Source of the DNA: ChocPot-Mid sp043804925
Lineage (GTDB): Bacteria > Bacteroidota > Ignavibacteria > Kapaibacteriales > UBA2268
Assembly: GCA_043804925.1 (NCBI GenBank)
Contig: JAZDIP010000023.1
Location: 1 to 64,000 of the forward strand
DNA length: 64,000 nucleotides
Direction: 5' to 3'
Part shown: piece after piece, positions 42,861-52,560 of the stretch
How the letters are laid out: each line of letters starts with the position of its first letter
How positions within the stretch are numbered: position 1 is the first letter of the stretch
The notes under the pieces: generated by a model
The model's database searches: none
Seen by the model: the letters and a program-made list of their open reading frames with translations, nothing else
Told to the model about the DNA's origin: nothing
Program-made: the position numbers and the translations under genes

Positions 42861-44492
42861 TTAATTACTTTCCAGATTCGCAATATTTATTGCTTCAGGA
42901 AAAAGTTCAATAGCTTTCATTGCCGACTTTATCATAGGTAGATAAGTCGCTGTTGACTCATTATTACCCCATACCGAACGAGCAATTGATGCCTTAATTG
43001 ATAATTTCAGGTATTTTTCATCAGTTTCAAATGAATCATCATCCCATTCAATACCTTTGGACTCTGCCAGAGTTTCAAAATCATCAATCATATCATCTGT
43101 AATCTCAAATTCTCTGAGGAATTTTTTAAAATCAGATTTGTAAGTTTTGTCAAACGTTTTATCATTCTTATCCAAATACTCTCTGGAAAATATAAAGTAA
43201 AGATTTTTTGCCCTGACATTCCTGCTGAATTTAGTGATTGTGTCATATTTAGCAATATAGTCTGGTGTTATTCCACCGCCACCTAAAACATTCCTTCCAC
43301 CGCTGGTCTTGTAAATGGGAGGCAAAGAATCAAGATTATTTGTTTTGGCTTCTTCCAAAGCATGGTTAATGTTTTTTCCTTCTTTCAGTTCCAGCCAACC
43401 TTCCATACTTCTGTATTTTTCCTTGTCTTTGTATGGTCTTTGTATATTTCTGCCCGATGGTGTAAAGTATTGTGCAATTGTTATACGGAATCCCGATTTA
43501 TCAGGAAGGTCATACTGTCTCTGCACTAAACCTTTTCCGAATGTTGTAACACCAACAATTAAACCTCTGTCCAAATCCTGAATAGCTCCGGATACAATTT
43601 CACTGGCTGAAGCAGAGCCGGCATCCACTAGCACTATTACCGGTAAATTCTCATACCTGCCGCCCGGTCTTGAATAATGATAGTCATCAAATTCAGGTTT
43701 TCTACCCTTAGTATAAACAATTGTATTACCATTCTTGACAAACTCATCTGCAAGTAAAAATGCCTGATTTAAATATCCGCCGGGATTTCCTCGTAAATCT
43801 AAAATTAATTTTTTCATTCCCAGATTGCTTAGCTTTTTCATTGAATCTAAAAATTCACGATGTGTTGTTTGCATAAATCTGTTAATTGATAAATAACCAA
43901 TATCAGTTCCATCAATAATAAAAGAAGCATCAACGCTGTATAAAGGAATTTTATCGCGGACTATATCGAAGCTTAACAGTTCCGGCTCACCGCTCCTTAA
44001 AATCTGTACATTAACAACAGTCCCTTTTTTCCCGCGTAATTTGCTCTGAATTGTATCATTATCCATCTTTATTGCAGACTCTCCTTCTATTCTGACGATT
44101 TTATCACCGGAGGTTATTCCAAGTTTTTCGCTTGGTCCACCTGATATTGCTGAAATGATATTAATTGTATCTTCAATAACTTGAAATTGGACACCAATCC
44201 CTTCAAAGCTACCGGCAAATTTCTCGTTTTCGGTTTTCAGCTTTTGTGGAGATAAGTATATAGAATGTGGGTCAAGCTTTTCCAAAGCCGCTTTGATGGC
44301 TTCGGTAACTAACTGGTCGGTATTTATTTCTTCTAAGTAATTTTCTTTTGCTTTCCACAACACCTCACGAAACTTATCAATTTTTGTTTCAAATTCCTCT
44401 GTTGTTTCTTCGACTTGTGCAAAAGCGTTAATAATATTTATATTACTTATCGCTATAATCAGCAATAATATCTTCAATAATTTTTTCTTCAT
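42861..44492 (-). CDS. S41 C-terminal processing peptidase
   Basis: A 543-aa tail-specific serine protease. Signal peptide res 1-26. A PDZ domain follows at about res 85-170 (FEGIGVQFQV, GPSEKLGITSGDKIVRIEGESA). The S41 catalytic region has LILDLRGNPGGYLNQA, the Ser in DAGSASASEIVSGA and the Lys in VTTFGKGLVQ. The C-terminus is extended by about 150 aa of helices. It acts on periplasmic substrates; the target is unknown. It is likely transcribed with the BamA-like gene downstream. Confidence 0.93.
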   Translation of the reverse strand: MKKKLLKILLLIIAISNINIINAFAQVEETTEEFETKIDKFREVLWKAKENYLEEINTDQLVTEAIKAALEKLDPHSIYLSPQKLKTENEKFAGSFEGIGVQFQVIEDTINIISAISGGPSEKLGITSGDKIVRIEGESAIKMDNDTIQSKLRGKKGTVVNVQILRSGEPELLSFDIVRDKIPLYSVDASFIIDGTDIGYLSINRFMQTTHREFLDSMKKLSNLGMKKLILDLRGNPGGYLNQAFLLADEFVKNGNTIVYTKGRKPEFDDYHYSRPGGRYENLPVIVLVDAGSASASEIVSGAIQDLDRGLIVGVTTFGKGLVQRQYDLPDKSGFRITIAQYFTPSGRNIQRPYKDKEKYRSMEGWLELKEGKNINHALEEAKTNNLDSLPPIYKTSGGRNVLGGGGITPDYIAKYDTITKFSRNVRAKNLYFIFSREYLDKNDKTFDKTYKSDFKKFLREFEITDDMIDDFETLAESKGIEWDDDSFETDEKYLKLSIKASIARSVWGNNESTATYLPMIKSAMKAIELFPEAINIANLESN

Positions 44493-44540
44493 ATATATCT
44501 CATATAACTTATTAATTTCATAAAACTCATTAAATCTCTA

Positions 44541-44585
44541 TTCCTCTAAATGTCTAAATCCCTAATCCCCTAAATCCCTAAAACT
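44541..44585. repeat. CTAAATCC/CTAAATGT tandem
   Basis: Degenerate octamers of the same family as 41063-41098, in the short gap between the S41 protease start and the next gene. Confidence 0.6.
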
Positions 44586-44610
44586 AAAAAAAACACAAAT
44601 TATTGCATAA

Positions 44611-46290
44611 CTAATCAGTTCTGTCCAACATTTGCCTTGCTAACTGCATGCCGCCACCAAGGTATTTAACATCTTTAAAGCCAATGCTGACACAATACCT
44701 TGCCGCTTCGTAAGCACGTGGTCCCTTTTGGCAAACGACTAAAACCGGAATATCTTTTTTTAATCCCTTAACTATATTACGGTAATCCGCGATAGAAGTT
44801 TCAATTACATTTCCATGGCATTTCTCCGACTGTATTTCAGATTGCTCCCTTACGTCGAGAATTTGCCCGGTGAAAGTATCAATCTCCTTTGGATTTACAC
44901 ATATAATTCCGTCGATTTCCTGAGATACAGCCATAGCTCCAAGAAAATTCAAAGGATTCATGGGATTTGAATGTGTTGGTGTATAAGCATGCTCAAAATC
45001 AATTAAGTCATTAACTGTACAATGCTTGGATGAAAGAACGGAGAAAACATCAATATATCTGCTGACTTCCCCTCTTCCCGCCAACTGCAATCCTAATAAT
45101 CTAAAAGTACTTTTTTCATATATTAATTTGCTAAAAAGAATTTTTGACTCGGGCATATAATCAGGTCTATCGTAAAAAGTCCCCCAAATACATGAGTATT
45201 CAATATTCTTCTTTTTAGTTGTACTTTCATTTAATCCTGCAGATGCAACAGTAAAACCGAAGACTTTTACCGAGCTCGTCCCGACAGCTCCCATGAACTC
45301 AGTTTTTAATCCCGCTATTGATTCAGCTACTGCTTTCCCCTGACGATTTGCTAAAGAACCAAGCGGAAAGAATGCTTCTCCTCCTGTTATTAAATCCCAT
45401 ATATTGATGCAATCACCTGCAGCCCAAACATCAGGGACATTCGTCTTCATCTGCCCGTCAACTTTAATCCCTCCTAAATTTCCTTTCAACACTCCTATTG
45501 ATTCTGCCAATGCCGTATTTGGACTTACGCCAATACATGTGAAAACCATATCACATTCAATTTCTTCACCGTTATTAAGTGCAACTACCGGATTATCACC
45601 ATCATCAAGTTTTATTGCATTAACTGAAGTATTTAAATAAACATTTATATCTTCGTTTTGGAGAGTTTTTACTAACAGTTCGGACATTTCCATATCCAAT
45701 GATTGTGGTAATAAGCACTTTGTCATTTCAATCAGATGAGTTTCTATACCCCAAAGTGAAACCATAGCTTCAGCAAGCTCAACACCTATAAAACCACCGC
45801 CGATTATTATAACCTTTCCAATTTTTCCTGTCTGTGCCTGCTCTTTGAATTTCTTTGCATTTAAAGGATTGTGGAAATCAAGTATTTTCTCTGACTTGGG
45901 GCAAGGAAAAGGCGGCTCTACAGGTTTTGCTCCGGTAGCAAAAACTAAATAATCATATTCTAAAACAGACTCTGCTTCCGTCTTTAAGTTTTTTATTACT
46001 GCACATTTTTTTGAATGTTCAAGTTTAATAACTTCATAATTAGTTAAAACATTTACATCTTTCACATTTTTAAAAAACTCCTCATCACGTACCATATCCC
46101 ATGGCGTTGTTGCCAAAGACATGAAGTCTTCCACATCTCCCGATGCATAAAAGGGCATTCCACAAGTCCCGAAAGAAACGAAAGGTTTTTTCTCGATAAT
46201 TGTTACTTCAAAATCCGGTTTAAGTCTTTTCAATCTTGTGGCTGTTTTACATCCGGCAGCCATTCCTCCGATAATTACAACTTTTTTCAT
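44611..46290 (-). CDS. CoA-disulfide reductase with C-terminal rhodanese domain
   Basis: A 559-aa flavoprotein. FAD site GGMAAGCKTATRLKR (res 9-23), redox-active C43 in SFGTCGMPF, an NAD(P)H site around VIIGGGFIGVELAE, the second FAD motif VWAAGDCI, and a dimerisation domain with the usual AYTPTHSNPMNPLNF segment. The rhodanese domain (res ~460-559) has its active Cys in VVCQKGPRAYEA. This CoADR-RHD fusion reduces CoA disulfides or persulfides and links to sulfur or polysulfide metabolism. Single-gene unit. Confidence 0.92.
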   Translation of the reverse strand: MKKVVIIGGMAAGCKTATRLKRLKPDFEVTIIEKKPFVSFGTCGMPFYASGDVEDFMSLATTPWDMVRDEEFFKNVKDVNVLTNYEVIKLEHSKKCAVIKNLKTEAESVLEYDYLVFATGAKPVEPPFPCPKSEKILDFHNPLNAKKFKEQAQTGKIGKVIIIGGGFIGVELAEAMVSLWGIETHLIEMTKCLLPQSLDMEMSELLVKTLQNEDINVYLNTSVNAIKLDDGDNPVVALNNGEEIECDMVFTCIGVSPNTALAESIGVLKGNLGGIKVDGQMKTNVPDVWAAGDCINIWDLITGGEAFFPLGSLANRQGKAVAESIAGLKTEFMGAVGTSSVKVFGFTVASAGLNESTTKKKNIEYSCIWGTFYDRPDYMPESKILFSKLIYEKSTFRLLGLQLAGRGEVSRYIDVFSVLSSKHCTVNDLIDFEHAYTPTHSNPMNPLNFLGAMAVSQEIDGIICVNPKEIDTFTGQILDVREQSEIQSEKCHGNVIETSIADYRNIVKGLKKDIPVLVVCQKGPRAYEAARYCVSIGFKDVKYLGGGMQLARQMLDRTD

Positions 46291-46486
46291 TTTTTAATAT
46301 CAAATCTTTTATTCAACAAATAGAAATTAAATTCGTAAATCACTTGTTATAGAAGTAAAAGTATTTTAAATAACTTAGAAAATACAAAATTACATAAAAA
46401 AGTTTATCCTTTTTTGTAAAAAACCTTTGGATTTTATCGAAGATAATGCTAATTTTGTTGTTCTAAATTTTAAGAGGATTGGAAAA

Positions 46487-46867
46487 ATGAATAAGATGAA
46501 CTTGATTGAAGAGATGATTAAAGAAAGAGCCGTTGATTTTCGCAGAAATAAAGACGGAGAAAATTTTGTCGAGGTTCCTGACTTTCGCCCCGGTGATACA
46601 GTCAATGTTGCCGTAAGAGTTGTAGAAGGTGAAAAGGAACGTATCCAGAATTTCAAAGGAGTCGTAATTGGAATGAAAGGTGCCGGCTTAAATCAATCAT
46701 TTCTTGTTCGAAAGATATCAAATGGTGTTGGGGTCGAAAGGATTTTCCCTTTATATTCTCCCATGCTACAAAGCATAAAAGTTCTAAACAAAGGTAATGT
46801 AAGAAGAGCAAAACTTTACTATTTAAGAGGAATGTCAGAGAAGAAAATCAGGCAGAAACTGAGCTAA
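46487..46867 (+). CDS. rplS: 50S ribosomal protein L19
   Basis: About 126 aa from the ATG at 46487, chosen over 46427 because it has AAGAGGA upstream and matches the family's N-terminus. Seen: PDFRPGDTVNVAVRVVEGEKERIQNF, FKGVVIGMKGAG, FLVRKISNGVGVERIFPLYSP and RRAKLYYLR near the end. Here it lacks the usual trmD/rimM neighbours. Followed by a strong terminator. Confidence 0.97.
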   Translation: MNKMNLIEEMIKERAVDFRRNKDGENFVEVPDFRPGDTVNVAVRVVEGEKERIQNFKGVVIGMKGAGLNQSFLVRKISNGVGVERIFPLYSPMLQSIKVLNKGNVRRAKLYYLRGMSEKKIRQKLS

Positions 46868-46893
46868 ACAGTAGAAAGTTAATAGATTTATTG

Positions 46894-46924
46894 AGCAGCA
46901 GATTTTATCTGCTGCTTTTTTTTT
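46894..46924 (+). terminator. rho-independent terminator after rplS
   Basis: Stem AGCAGCAGA (46894-46902) and TCTGCTGCT (46908-46916), 5-nt loop TTTTA, then a run of T. GC-rich stem in an AT-rich background. Confidence 0.92.
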
Positions 46925-47062
46925 CCAATGTTTCTAACATAAAATTATCGAAGTTTGTCCAAATTTTTGAAACTAATTAGATATATAGAAAAAAAAATAT
47001 TAAATTAGTATTTTATATATTGAAAATTATTTTCCGAACTATTTTTTAAACATCTGAATAAT

Positions 47063-48319
47063 ATGGAAGAAAGAAAAGTTCTTGTTATTTCTTATTATTT
47101 TCCTCCGATGGGATTGAGCGGAGTGCAAAGGACTTTGAAATTCGTTAAATATCTCCCTGATTACAACTGGCACCCCGTTGTACTTACAAGCTCTCCCAAT
47201 AGTTTTTATGCTTATGATGAGACCTTGATAGAAGATTTCCGGACTGATAATTTGAAAGTTTATAGAACCGGTTCAGGAAAGGTAGTTAAGAAAAAAGTTA
47301 AAAAATTTCCTTCATGGATTTATCAAAAGATTGGAAGGGCAATACTCCAAACCATCTACCAGCCCGATAGTAAAAAGCCGTGGTTGAAACAGGCAATCAG
47401 AAAAGGGGAAGAGATAATTGCTGAAAATAATATTGACGTTATATTCGCTACGGCACCACCCTTTACAGATTTTTTAGTTGCTTTAGCTCTCTCAGATAAG
47501 TACGATATACCTTTTGTAATTGACTATCGCGATGTCTGGATTGACAATCCATTCCATTTCTTTGCTACCCCTTTTCATAAAATTTATTGCAATAATCTAG
47601 AGAGAAAAATTCTTTACCGTACGGATAAAGCTGTTGTTACGACAAGATACACAAAAGAACTTTTACTAAAAAGACACAGATTTATTTCACACAAAGATGT
47701 TGAGATAATTCATCAGGGCTTTGATACCGATGACTTTGATTCAGATGATTTAAAAAAAGATAAGGGCAAATTTGTTATTACACATTCAGGTGTCTTTCAA
47801 GACAACAGAACACCCAAGTATTTTTTGAAAGCAGTTAATGAATTTTTTAAGAAGCAACCCGAAGCTAAAAAATTTACTCAGCTTAGATTTGTCGGAGTTA
47901 TGCGTAAAAAGCACCTGAGATATATCAAGAGATATAAATTATCCGACCACACAATTTGCACTGGATACCTTTCTCATAAGGAGTCAATCAAACAATTATT
48001 AGAATCTGATGTATTGTGGATGATGCTCAATGATAATGTCAGGTCTCCCGGGAAATTGTATGAATATTTCGCCGCAAAAAAACCTATTTTAGCATGCCTG
48101 CCCGAAGGTATAATGAAAAAACAAGTACTGGACAGCGAAGCTGGTTTCTTAACTCAACCCAAAGATGTCAAAGCTATTACAAAAAATTTAAACGAATTAT
48201 ATAAACTCTGGAAACAAAATTCTTTACCTGTACCGTCAGATGACTATATAAAACAATTCAATAGAAAAACCTTAACGGGTGATTTGGCAAGGATTCTCGA
48301 ATTAGCTATTGAGATTTAA
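47063..48319 (+). CDS. GT4-type glycosyltransferase
   Basis: A 418-aa GT-B fold enzyme. N-terminal domain starts VLVISYYFPPMGLSGVQRTLKFVKYL (res ~5-30). The C-terminal nucleotide-sugar domain has IIHQGFDTDDF, FVITHSGVFQD, a GYLSHKESIKQLLESDVLW segment and SPGKLYEYFAAKKPILA, the family's donor-binding loop. No TM. It probably adds a sugar to a surface polysaccharide or lipid, but it is isolated from any such cluster here. Donor and acceptor unknown. Confidence 0.88.
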   Translation: MEERKVLVISYYFPPMGLSGVQRTLKFVKYLPDYNWHPVVLTSSPNSFYAYDETLIEDFRTDNLKVYRTGSGKVVKKKVKKFPSWIYQKIGRAILQTIYQPDSKKPWLKQAIRKGEEIIAENNIDVIFATAPPFTDFLVALALSDKYDIPFVIDYRDVWIDNPFHFFATPFHKIYCNNLERKILYRTDKAVVTTRYTKELLLKRHRFISHKDVEIIHQGFDTDDFDSDDLKKDKGKFVITHSGVFQDNRTPKYFLKAVNEFFKKQPEAKKFTQLRFVGVMRKKHLRYIKRYKLSDHTICTGYLSHKESIKQLLESDVLWMMLNDNVRSPGKLYEYFAAKKPILACLPEGIMKKQVLDSEAGFLTQPKDVKAITKNLNELYKLWKQNSLPVPSDDYIKQFNRKTLTGDLARILELAIEI

Positions 48320-48451
48320 TGGTAGAAGGGAAAAGTAAAATTCCTTTTTCATTATCCATTTTCACTTAAACAGCAAATTAAAAGATTGATGTTTTGTATA
48401 GTGAAATCTATAATTGTCAAGAAATTATTCATATAATTTATAAAATTTTGA

Positions 48452-48459
48452 TATATTTG
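48452..48459 (+). promoter_or_regulatory. possible Bacteroidota -7 box
   Basis: TATATTTG, 42 nt upstream of the acyl-CoA dehydrogenase ATG. Matches TAnnTTTG but has no clear -33 partner. Confidence 0.3.
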
Positions 48460-48501
48460 TAGTTTATATAGATTTTTGTACATCTTTTTTGAAGGATTGA
48501 T

Positions 48502-49644
48502 ATGTTTAAATTTGGATTTACCGAAGAACAGATAATGTTGCGTGATATGGTTTATGACTTTGCACAGAACGAATTGAAACCCGTAGCCGCACAAATTGAC
48601 CATGATGAAAAAATACCTGATGATATAATAAAGAAAATCGGGGAGCTTGGGCTTCTCGGTGCCGCTTTTCCCGAAGAATACGGCGGAAGTGGTTTTGGTG
48701 AAGTAGGTTACTGCTTAGTGCAGGAAGGAATTGGCACTGCCTGTCTTTCGACAGCTACATTCATTGGAGCTCACACTTCAATCGGAACAAATTCAATTTA
48801 TATTGGCGGTGATGAAGAATTAAAGCAAAGATATTTGCCTTTATTGACATCCGGACAAAAAATTGCCGCTTTTGCCTTAACAGAGCAAGGGGCAGGTTCT
48901 GATGCTTTCAACTTAAAGACCAAAGCTGAACTTGACGGAAATGAATGGATTATCAACGGTGAGAAACTTTGGATAACTAACGGACCATTTGCTGATGTTT
49001 TCGCAGTTTATGCCCGAACAAAACGCGGTATTTCTGCATTTGTTGTTGAAAAAGGTACACCCGGTTTTACTCCGGGAGCTCCTGAAAAGAAGATGGGAAT
49101 CAAAGGCAGTCAGACTTCCACACTTACTTTCGACAACGTTAGAGTACCAAAAGAAAATATGATTGGAAGAGACGGTCATGGATTTTTAATAGCAATGAAA
49201 ACTTTAGATGCAGGACGTTTGGGCTTGGGTGCCGCATGTTTGGGCGGTATGAAAAGTTTGCTGAAAATGGCTACTCTATACGCCAAAGAAAGAAAACAAT
49301 TTAACCAGCCGATTGGCAACTTTCAGTCAGTACAAAACATGCTTGCTGATATGGCAATGGAAATCTATATTGTTGAATCTATTCTTTACAGAACAGCCGT
49401 TGATTATGACGATAAAACGATGATTGGACGTCAAGCCGCAATGGTAAAGCATATTGCATCTGAAGCATCCTGCAAAGTAGCCGATTGGGCAATGCAGATT
49501 CATGGTGGTATGGGGTTTTCGAAAGAACTACCAATCGAAAGATATTATCGCGATGCAAGAATCAACAAAATATTCGAAGGAACTAACGAAATCCAAAAAG
49601 GAATTATTGCCAGAGATATTTTGAAAAGAAACGGGCAGATGTAA
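48502..49644 (+). CDS. short-chain acyl-CoA dehydrogenase
   Basis: A 380-aa FAD enzyme oxidising acyl-CoA to enoyl-CoA. N-terminal helical domain, then the FAD-binding AFALTEQGAGSDAFNLKTKA and WITNG segments, and the C-terminal helix with the catalytic Glu in the KIFEGTNEIQKGI motif. The Glu position is that of the butyryl/short-chain group rather than the long-chain or isovaleryl types. No electron-transfer-flavoprotein genes are adjacent. Start ATG preceded by GAAGGA. Confidence 0.93.
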   Translation: MFKFGFTEEQIMLRDMVYDFAQNELKPVAAQIDHDEKIPDDIIKKIGELGLLGAAFPEEYGGSGFGEVGYCLVQEGIGTACLSTATFIGAHTSIGTNSIYIGGDEELKQRYLPLLTSGQKIAAFALTEQGAGSDAFNLKTKAELDGNEWIINGEKLWITNGPFADVFAVYARTKRGISAFVVEKGTPGFTPGAPEKKMGIKGSQTSTLTFDNVRVPKENMIGRDGHGFLIAMKTLDAGRLGLGAACLGGMKSLLKMATLYAKERKQFNQPIGNFQSVQNMLADMAMEIYIVESILYRTAVDYDDKTMIGRQAAMVKHIASEASCKVADWAMQIHGGMGFSKELPIERYYRDARINKIFEGTNEIQKGIIARDILKRNGQM

Positions 49645-49787
49645 GTCAGTTTTTATAGTGTATTAAGTTTGTAAAGTAGAAAGAGAATTGGGAAAGGGAG
49701 AACGAAAATTGGATTTTATCATCGTATGTTTGTTTTCATAGTATTTCGTAGTATTGTGTTTAGTCAATTCAATGTCTAAAATAAATT

Positions 49788-50351
49788 TTGAGAATAATTT
49801 GTGGTCAATATAAGGGAAGAAAATATTCGGGAGCTATACCGGAAGGTATCAGACCGACCACAGATAATCTTAGAGAATCAATTTTTAATATCCTGAATAA
49901 TTATACAGATTTTGTTAATCTTGTAGTTGCCGATATTTGTGCAGGAACCGGATTTATGGGTTTTGAAGCTCTGAGCCGCGGTGCATCTCATTGCTATTTT
50001 TTTGAAAAAAGTAAAAAAACGGTGGAACTGATTAAAATAATTGCATCACAATTCAAGATTGAAAACTGTCTTGTCATCACAGGAGATGCACTTAAAAAAT
50101 TAAAATCGTTTCCTCAAGACCAAAACAATGTTATATTTGATTTAATATTTTTTGACCCTCCTTATGATAGTAATTTGTACAATTCAGTTATCAATTCAAT
50201 TTACAATAATGATTTATTAAAGAAAGAGGGATTATTAGTTATTGAGCAACCAAGCACATTAAATTTGATTTTACCTAAAACATATATAATAATAAATGAA
50301 AGAATTTTCGGTTCGACAAAATTACTGATAATCCGAAATGTTAAACCATAA
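49788..50351 (+). CDS. rsmD: 16S rRNA (guanine966-N2)-methyltransferase
   Basis: A 187-aa SAM-dependent methyltransferase. Seen: the N-terminal RIICGQYKGRKYSG, the RPTTDNLRESIFNIL segment, motif I VADICAGTGFMGFEALSRGA and the catalytic FDPPYD. It begins with TTG at 49788, since an in-frame stop lies two codons upstream and no ATG is available near the family N-terminus. Complete and of usual size. Confidence 0.92.
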   Translation: MRIICGQYKGRKYSGAIPEGIRPTTDNLRESIFNILNNYTDFVNLVVADICAGTGFMGFEALSRGASHCYFFEKSKKTVELIKIIASQFKIENCLVITGDALKKLKSFPQDQNNVIFDLIFFDPPYDSNLYNSVINSIYNNDLLKKEGLLVIEQPSTLNLILPKTYIIINERIFGSTKLLIIRNVKP

Positions 50352-50386
50352 TGTTGTTGCTAATGATCAAACTAAAAAATGAAGAA

Positions 50387-51457
50387 TCATCTTTCAATGA
50401 CAATTTTTCCGGCAAAAGAAGTGTTAGTTGTTTTTATTATATAAAAATAATTTCCATTATTCAATTTGGATAAATCCATATCGAGAATATTTTCTCCGGC
50501 TGAAAGATTGTAATAACTGAGGTTTTGGACCATTCTACCCTTTACGTCAAAAATATCTAAAATAACATCGGATTCATCGTTAAAGAAAAGTTTAAGTTTT
50601 ACTTTGCCTACTGCAGGATTTGGATAAATACATGAAACTTTAATATTGTTTATTGAAAAATATTCTTCGGAATTTACAGCTTCTTTTTCAATAATGGGTA
50701 AAATCATCAAATCAAAATCAGGAGGATTACCGTCACCCATTGTAACGGGAAATTCATCAAAATTTACTGAAGTGATTCCCTGCTCCTGCACAATACCTAA
50801 AAAAGCAGTATTTTCTTTTTTGCCATCTCCCTGAAGGTTTGAAAAAACAACAACAAGGTCAGATTCATTTGTCTGTGTCCAAACCTTTATCATTATCGTG
50901 AATTTCCCATCAATTGGAGTAGATTCTTTAAGCATTATTGGAGTGAAAACAGGAACCTTGCTGTTTGTGTCAATATCATTCACCGAAAAACCGGTATTAG
51001 CTAATATTGGACTTTTAGGTAAACCAGTTTCATCGTCGGCGGAAGTTATAAGTAGATCAAGTGAATCTGCATCTCCGGTAGTAATTTTTGTCCCGAATGC
51101 AACGAGGACACCCAATAATCCTGCTGCTTTTATTTCATATTTTACTCCTATCAAATGGTATACATTATTCGTGCCGGTAATCGGTCGAACAACCTGATTT
51201 TGGTCCCGATAAAAATACATATCAAAACCTGTGCTTCGTTCATAGTAATCGGTGATTGTATCCAGCATCAAATCAAGTGTTGAAAAACCGTCCTTATAGG
51301 TGCTACTGCCTTTTACGGAATTTCCTGCAAAAGGATAAGCATTATGTTTAGTAAGAATGAATGAGGATTTTGCCAATGACATTTCAAATTCTTGAGAATT
51401 CAGTAATGCAAGCTGAATTAAACTCATAATCGAAATTATTATTATTTTATTTTTCAT
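50387..51457 (-). CDS. T9SS-sorted secreted protein, unknown body
   Basis: About 356 aa from the ATG at 51457, which has GGAGGA at 51466-51471; the longer frame starts at GTG. Signal peptide res ~1-22. A beta-rich body of about 240 aa follows with no family I recognise. The C-terminal sorting domain has YPNPAVGKVKLKLFF, ILDIFDVKGRMVQNL and NGNYFYIIKTTNTSFAGKIVIER. Unlike the repeat-bearing sorting domains elsewhere in the window, its loops are free of insertions. Confidence 0.8.
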   Translation of the reverse strand: MKNKIIIISIMSLIQLALLNSQEFEMSLAKSSFILTKHNAYPFAGNSVKGSSTYKDGFSTLDLMLDTITDYYERSTGFDMYFYRDQNQVVRPITGTNNVYHLIGVKYEIKAAGLLGVLVAFGTKITTGDADSLDLLITSADDETGLPKSPILANTGFSVNDIDTNSKVPVFTPIMLKESTPIDGKFTIMIKVWTQTNESDLVVVFSNLQGDGKKENTAFLGIVQEQGITSVNFDEFPVTMGDGNPPDFDLMILPIIEKEAVNSEEYFSINNIKVSCIYPNPAVGKVKLKLFFNDESDVILDIFDVKGRMVQNLSYYNLSAGENILDMDLSKLNNGNYFYIIKTTNTSFAGKIVIER

Positions 51458-51681
51458 AATTTCATCCTCCACTATTCAAATAAAAATATACCTAAATATC
51501 GGCGAATAAATGTTTTTCATCAATTTTATTTTTCAACTATTAAGACATATTGCATGTGCCTGTAAATCATTTAATATATCTCTCATTGACAATAATACTC
51601 AGAAATAAATTGGGAAAGACCTAAAAAAGACCTTTCTCCGGTTTATTATATTTGGAAATCTGTCTTTAAATTTTCCATTTT

Positions 51682-52560
51682 TCACTTCCTGTGGCAATCC
51701 ATACATGTCGGGTCATTGTCAGAATGACAAACAATACAATTTTCGTAATTCATTCTGGCTTCAATTTTATGCAAAGAATTCCAATTAACAGCATGATTTG
51801 CCGGTTTAATGTAATTCAGTTTTGTGTGACATTCCCTGCATGATTCAAGACCTTCGTGACAAGACGAACAATTGGATTCCTTCATTATATAACTCATGGA
51901 ATGTGTCATAATGAACTCAGGCGGGTGACTATTGTTAAACAAATTTTCTCCCTTGTGGCACTTAAAACAATAATTTTCAGTATGACAAACTGCACAATTA
52001 TTTGTGGAAGTTTCTTTGAAACTTCCGTGATTGACAGCCCAAAGTTCGTTGTGGTCTTTAGGTTTCAAATTTTCATCTTTGTTATGACATAGATAGCAAC
52101 CGGCTATGTTTTCCGGTGTTTCGTGGCATGTCATACATTTATTCATGTCGGGCAAATGCCTTCCAACAGGACTTTCTTTCCGGTCTATACCCGAATGGCA
52201 ATCCAAACATTTTTTACCCTCTTCAATGTGCTTTGCGTGGTTAAACATTGGAGAGTAATTCTCAATTCTTGGAAGTAAAACGGGTTTTTCCCCTGATTTA
52301 TGGCAAGTTTTGCAGCCCATATCATTTTTATCATGGCATGCTAAACATGCCTCTTCTTTCGGTAGCAAATCATCTGTCCCTTTAGTACTTTCCGCAGCAC
52401 CTGAATGACATGCATCGCATTCCGCACCTGCTTCCTCCATATGCTTTTTATGTGAGAATATCAAATCCGTATCTCCGGATGTATTTTCAGCCATCAATGT
52501 AGCAATGATAGAAATACATAGGATAAATAAACCTGATAAAATTATTATTGATTTTTTCAT
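51682..52560 (-). CDS. dodecahaem cytochrome c
   Basis: A 292-aa exported protein (signal peptide res 1-25) with twelve CxxCH haem-c motifs: CDACH, CLACH, CKTCH, CLDCH, CMTCH, CYLCH, CAVCH, CFKCH, CSSCH, CRECH, CIVCH and CMDCH. Nearly one haem per 24 residues and many extra His, as in c7/c3-type electron conduits. It overlaps the barrel gene by ATGA, so barrel and cytochrome are made together. Likely the soluble or membrane-associated electron carrier of a porin-cytochrome complex (inferred). Confidence 0.93.
   Translation of the reverse strand: MKKSIIILSGLFILCISIIATLMAENTSGDTDLIFSHKKHMEEAGAECDACHSGAAESTKGTDDLLPKEEACLACHDKNDMGCKTCHKSGEKPVLLPRIENYSPMFNHAKHIEEGKKCLDCHSGIDRKESPVGRHLPDMNKCMTCHETPENIAGCYLCHNKDENLKPKDHNELWAVNHGSFKETSTNNCAVCHTENYCFKCHKGENLFNNSHPPEFIMTHSMSYIMKESNCSSCHEGLESCRECHTKLNYIKPANHAVNWNSLHKIEARMNYENCIVCHSDNDPTCMDCHRK

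Noticed and set aside
46427..46486. 20-residue N-terminal extension of L19
   Set aside because: The family starts at MNKMNLIEEM; AAGAGGA lies just before the ATG at 46487.
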